From Flavobacteriales bacterium (GTDB lineage: Bacteria > Bacteroidota > Bacteroidia > Flavobacteriales_F > PHOS-HE28): DNA of 24,301 bases. The stretch lies in contig JACJZG010000028.1 of the NCBI GenBank assembly GCA_020635715.1, positions 1 to 24,301 on the forward strand. The letters run 5' to 3'. Made by a program: the position numbers and the translations under genes. Positions 22,149 through 24,301 of the stretch are shown here, piece by piece. The stretch's first letter is position 1, and every line of letters starts with the position of its first letter. The notes under the pieces were generated by a model. It was given only the letters and a program-made list of their open reading frames with translations, was not told the DNA's origin and made no database searches.

Positions 22149-22162
22149 TCCGCCACCTGGGT
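22081..22162 (-). tRNA. tRNA-Leu (anticodon CAA)
   Basis: An 82-nt tRNA with acceptor ACCCAGG/CCTGGGT, discriminator A, D-arm GCGGAATCGGTAGACGC, anticodon stem CTGGT/ACCAG with loop CTCAAAC (anticodon CAA, reads UUG), a class II variable arm with stem GAA/TTC and GCAA loop, and T-arm GCGGG-TTCGAGT-CCCGC. No CCA is encoded: the discriminator is followed by CTG. Maturation would need CCA-adding enzyme. A TATCTTCG box lies 14 nt upstream. Confidence 0.95.
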
Positions 22163-22176
22163 AGGTAATGGGAGCG

Positions 22177-22184
22177 CGAAGATA
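22177..22184 (-). promoter_or_regulatory. Candidate tRNA-Leu -7 box TATCTTCG
   Basis: A one-mismatch TAnnTTTG box on the minus strand, 14 nt before the mature tRNA 5' end, identical to the box before sod. Confidence 0.45.
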
Positions 22185-22202
22185 GCTGGATCGGGCGGTC
22201 GG

Positions 22203-23726
22203 TTATCGGCCCAGCCACCACAAGCGCAGCCGCCTTTGTTCCTTCGTGGGCCTCGGCATGGGGATCGGCTCACCTTGGTCGTTCAAGGCGATCCCCGCCT
22301 TGGCCAACCAAGTGCCAAGCGGCAGAGCACCTGCTTCATTCAGGTAGCGCTGTAGAAATGCGCCGACATCCGGGCCCGTCAGGCGTTCGATCGCAGCGAA
22401 GAGTTCCTCGTCCTTGAAGGGCTTTCCAGGTCCGTATTCCCGTTGGAGGTCCTGGACGAGTTGTACCACACCGTACTTGCCCTTCGACCTTTCACGCAGG
22501 GCAATGTCCAGGCCCATGCAGAACAGGGTGCCCTTCAGGTAGAAGTTGTAGTACTGGTCCTGGCGTTCCATGGCCTGCTGGCTCAGGGTTGTGAGCGGCA
22601 CCTCATCCGTGAACTTGTGCATCATGCGGATCTTTTCCCGCAGCACACGGAGGAAGTCATCGACCGTCTGTCGTCCCTGCTTCACCGGCATATGGATGGC
22701 GAAGTACTCGGTCATGCCTTCGTAGAGCCAGAGATGGCGACTCATGCGGGGGGCGTTGAAGTCGTAATGCTCGATCTCTTCGCTGTGCACGCTCAGTGGA
22801 AGGATGGTGTGGAAGAACTCGTGGCTGGCGATCCCGTAGACGCTACGGGCGATCGTGCTCGCATCCAAAGGCATGCACAGGAGGATCAGGGTGCTGGCAG
22901 CGTGCTCAAGCCCATCGCCCATGCTGCTGCCTTCCACATCGCTCGGGTGGTGGTAGATGAGGAAGGTGTAATCCTTCACAGGCAGTTGGCCACTGAGGTA
23001 GGCTCGCTGGTCGGCGAGCAAGGGTCGTATCTCCTTCGCCACCTCCTGCGCAATGGCCTGGCCAGTGGTGCTGTGGCAGGCCACCAGCACATTGATGTCC
23101 GCCAGTTTGATGTGTGCAGTATCCGGTGGCGCCACCATCATCGGGTTGTCCACCAGGTGGCGATAGCTCGTGGCGTGGAAGCTGATGGCCTCAGCTTCCT
23201 CCTTCACGCGCGGCAGGCTCGTGGCCGCGTAATGCGTCGCTGGCTTCTTCAGTTCCAGGGTATAAGGGAGGTCCTCGAAGCCTTCGAAATAGCCGATCAC
23301 CGTGTTGTGGTTGATCACGCTCACATCTCGTTGCGCGGTGCCTTCAGACGAGCGGTAGTTCCCCATGGTGAAGCGGATGTCGAACTCTTCCCAGCCATCG
23401 TCCACGGAATAGGTGACCCGATGCAGGGCGCGCGCCTCGGGGATCGTCCAGCGGTTCACATCGAGGCGTTGCACAGGGATCGGCTCTCCGTTCGGATCGA
23501 AGGCCTCGACACGGCTGGCCAGGCGGCCGTGGTCCATGGCGCCATAGATGCCCGGTACGATGCGCGGCAGGGCGAAGACCACCTCGTCCACATCGAACGG
23601 CGGCACTTCCAGGATCACTTCCAAGCGGTCGTTGGTCTGATCGCGGAGGTCAACGGTGGTGGTGATGCCCTCCTGAGCGTACAGGGGGAGTGCCGTCGTG
23701 ACGAACAAGAAGGCGAGGGTGCGCAT
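22203..23726 (-). CDS. M61-type metallopeptidase, secreted
   Basis: A 507-residue zinc peptidase of the M61 (glycyl aminopeptidase-like) family. Residues 1-18 are a signal peptide ending before Gln, so it is exported. The family hallmark 'GDGLEHAAS' is at about 270-278. The zinc motif HEFFH is at 302-306 and the third ligand is probably Glu336 in 'WLYEGMTEYF'. The usual C-terminal PDZ domain of longer M61 proteins is not apparent; the protein ends in a basic, Trp-rich tail. Substrate is unknown. It stands alone: 95 nt from the upstream gene and 40 nt before the tRNA-Leu. Confidence 0.92.
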   Translation of the reverse strand: MRTLAFLFVTTALPLYAQEGITTTVDLRDQTNDRLEVILEVPPFDVDEVVFALPRIVPGIYGAMDHGRLASRVEAFDPNGEPIPVQRLDVNRWTIPEARALHRVTYSVDDGWEEFDIRFTMGNYRSSEGTAQRDVSVINHNTVIGYFEGFEDLPYTLELKKPATHYAATSLPRVKEEAEAISFHATSYRHLVDNPMMVAPPDTAHIKLADINVLVACHSTTGQAIAQEVAKEIRPLLADQRAYLSGQLPVKDYTFLIYHHPSDVEGSSMGDGLEHAASTLILLCMPLDASTIARSVYGIASHEFFHTILPLSVHSEEIEHYDFNAPRMSRHLWLYEGMTEYFAIHMPVKQGRQTVDDFLRVLREKIRMMHKFTDEVPLTTLSQQAMERQDQYYNFYLKGTLFCMGLDIALRERSKGKYGVVQLVQDLQREYGPGKPFKDEELFAAIERLTGPDVGAFLQRYLNEAGALPLGTWLAKAGIALNDQGEPIPMPRPTKEQRRLRLWWLGR

Positions 23727-23821
23727 GAGGAAACGGGTCCGTTGTGTGACGGTGCGACCAGTCGGGAAGTTACCGTTGTATGTCTACGTCTGTCGAGAAT
23801 GAACCGGATCGGTGAACCGGG

Positions 23822-24301
23822 CTAAGGGAGTAGCCAATAACGCCAACCACTCCAGTGTTTGCGGTAGTTCTGCTCGTACGTGCCGTGCTCCTCGAGCGTA
23901 GGCCATCCGTGCTTCAGCGCAGATGTCATATACGAGGAGCTATCCCGAAACTCCAGCAAATTCTCGGAGGCGATCTCGTAAGCGAAAAAGGAGCAGGGGA
24001 CATCATAGAACCAATCGTCGCAGTTGCCAACTAACACCTCCTCGGTGAATGCGAACTTGGACATTTCGACCCGTTGTCCCGATGAGTTCATAACGTCGAG
24101 TAGATCCGCATACTCCATCGCGTTGATGCTTTCAAGGACCTTACTGTTCCCCAAGGGAATGCGATAGGTGTCTCCCAGCCCGTGGTCTCCCCAATAGGTG
24201 AACGAGTACACGAACAGGCCGATCCAGATCAGTGCGCCCAGCCCGAACCACTCGATCAGTCCCGATCGACCCACCTTGACAAACCTCAGCCCAAGTACAA
24301 C
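23822..24301 (-). CDS. Unknown membrane-anchored protein, N-terminus beyond window
   Basis: At least 159 residues are visible; the frame is open to the window edge, so the true start may lie outside. A GTG at 24274 gives a 150-residue form. One hydrophobic segment (WFGLGALIWIGLFVYSF) predicts a membrane helix with the rest outside or in the periplasm. The soluble part is rich in Trp, Tyr and acidic residues and has two Cys in 'GNCDDWFYDVPCSFF' that could pair. I do not recognise the family. Codon use is less GC-rich than in neighbouring genes, which hints at different ancestry but is not proof. Confidence 0.7.
   Translation of the reverse strand, partial: VVLGLRFVKVGRSGLIEWFGLGALIWIGLFVYSFTYWGDHGLGDTYRIPLGNSKVLESINAMEYADLLDVMNSSGQRVEMSKFAFTEEVLVGNCDDWFYDVPCSFFAYEIASENLLEFRDSSSYMTSALKHGWPTLEEHGTYEQNYRKHWSGWRYWLLP

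Overview
The window looks like chromosomal DNA of a GC-rich member of the Bacteroidota, most likely a Flavobacteriales-type lineage. The evidence is threefold. Several genes are preceded by the Bacteroidota -7 box TAnnTTTG and lack clear Shine-Dalgarno sequences. Bacteroidota families are present (DUF4270 lipoprotein, one-domain glycogen-synthase-like protein, GIY-YIG ORF beside a tRNA). The order glycogen-synthase-like - DUF4270 - glmS, divergent from panC-panD, is also familiar from that phylum. No species call is possible from sequence alone.

Layout. Bases 1-2618 (minus) hold the N-terminal 872 residues of a large secreted, probably outer-membrane protein that runs off the window. Bases 2817-9156 alternate between strands: an orphan peptide-binding lipoprotein (+), a conserved unknown (-), an OmpA-like peptidoglycan-binding lipoprotein (+), a small STAS-like protein (-), then a two-gene unit of a serine-hydrolase lipoprotein and an HI0933-type flavoprotein (+). 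Bases 9157-13841 (minus) form a compact operon panC - panD - YbhN-like membrane protein - rfaE2-like - unknown - radA, with two 4-bp ATGA overlaps. Bases 13948-17977 (plus) form glycogen-synthase-like - DUF4270 lipoprotein - glmS. Then come a TM2 protein (-), a Mn-type superoxide dismutase (-), and a tiny alanine-rich lipoprotein (+) with a textbook promoter and terminator. After these come a CtpA-type S41 protease and dCMP deaminase pair (-), a tRNA-Leu locus, an M61-type metallopeptidase (-) and an incomplete unknown membrane-anchored protein (-).

The most unusual part is 21561-22162. An intact tRNA-Leu(CAA) is followed on the same strand by a short hairpin spacer and an 89-residue GIY-YIG nuclease ORF. 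The ORF's TAG stop lies inside a second, partial copy of the same tRNA. That second copy runs from the D-loop to an encoded CCA end. It is broken by 19-bp and 59-bp insertions of a palindromic unit, in inverted orientation to each other, and by a 2-nt deletion in the variable arm. Geometrically this is a direct duplication with a 415-bp period. It is what one would expect if a tiny GIY-YIG element had inserted into the tRNA D-loop while carrying a replacement 3' portion, leaving the displaced native 3' portion to decay.

Working together: panC and panD make pantothenate precursors. GlmS and the RfaE2-like enzyme supply envelope sugars. The lipoproteins, OmpA-like protein, S41 protease and M61 peptidase act in the envelope. 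RadA and dCMP deaminase serve DNA metabolism. Coordinates, reading frames and base-pairings were worked out by eye; no database search was run.
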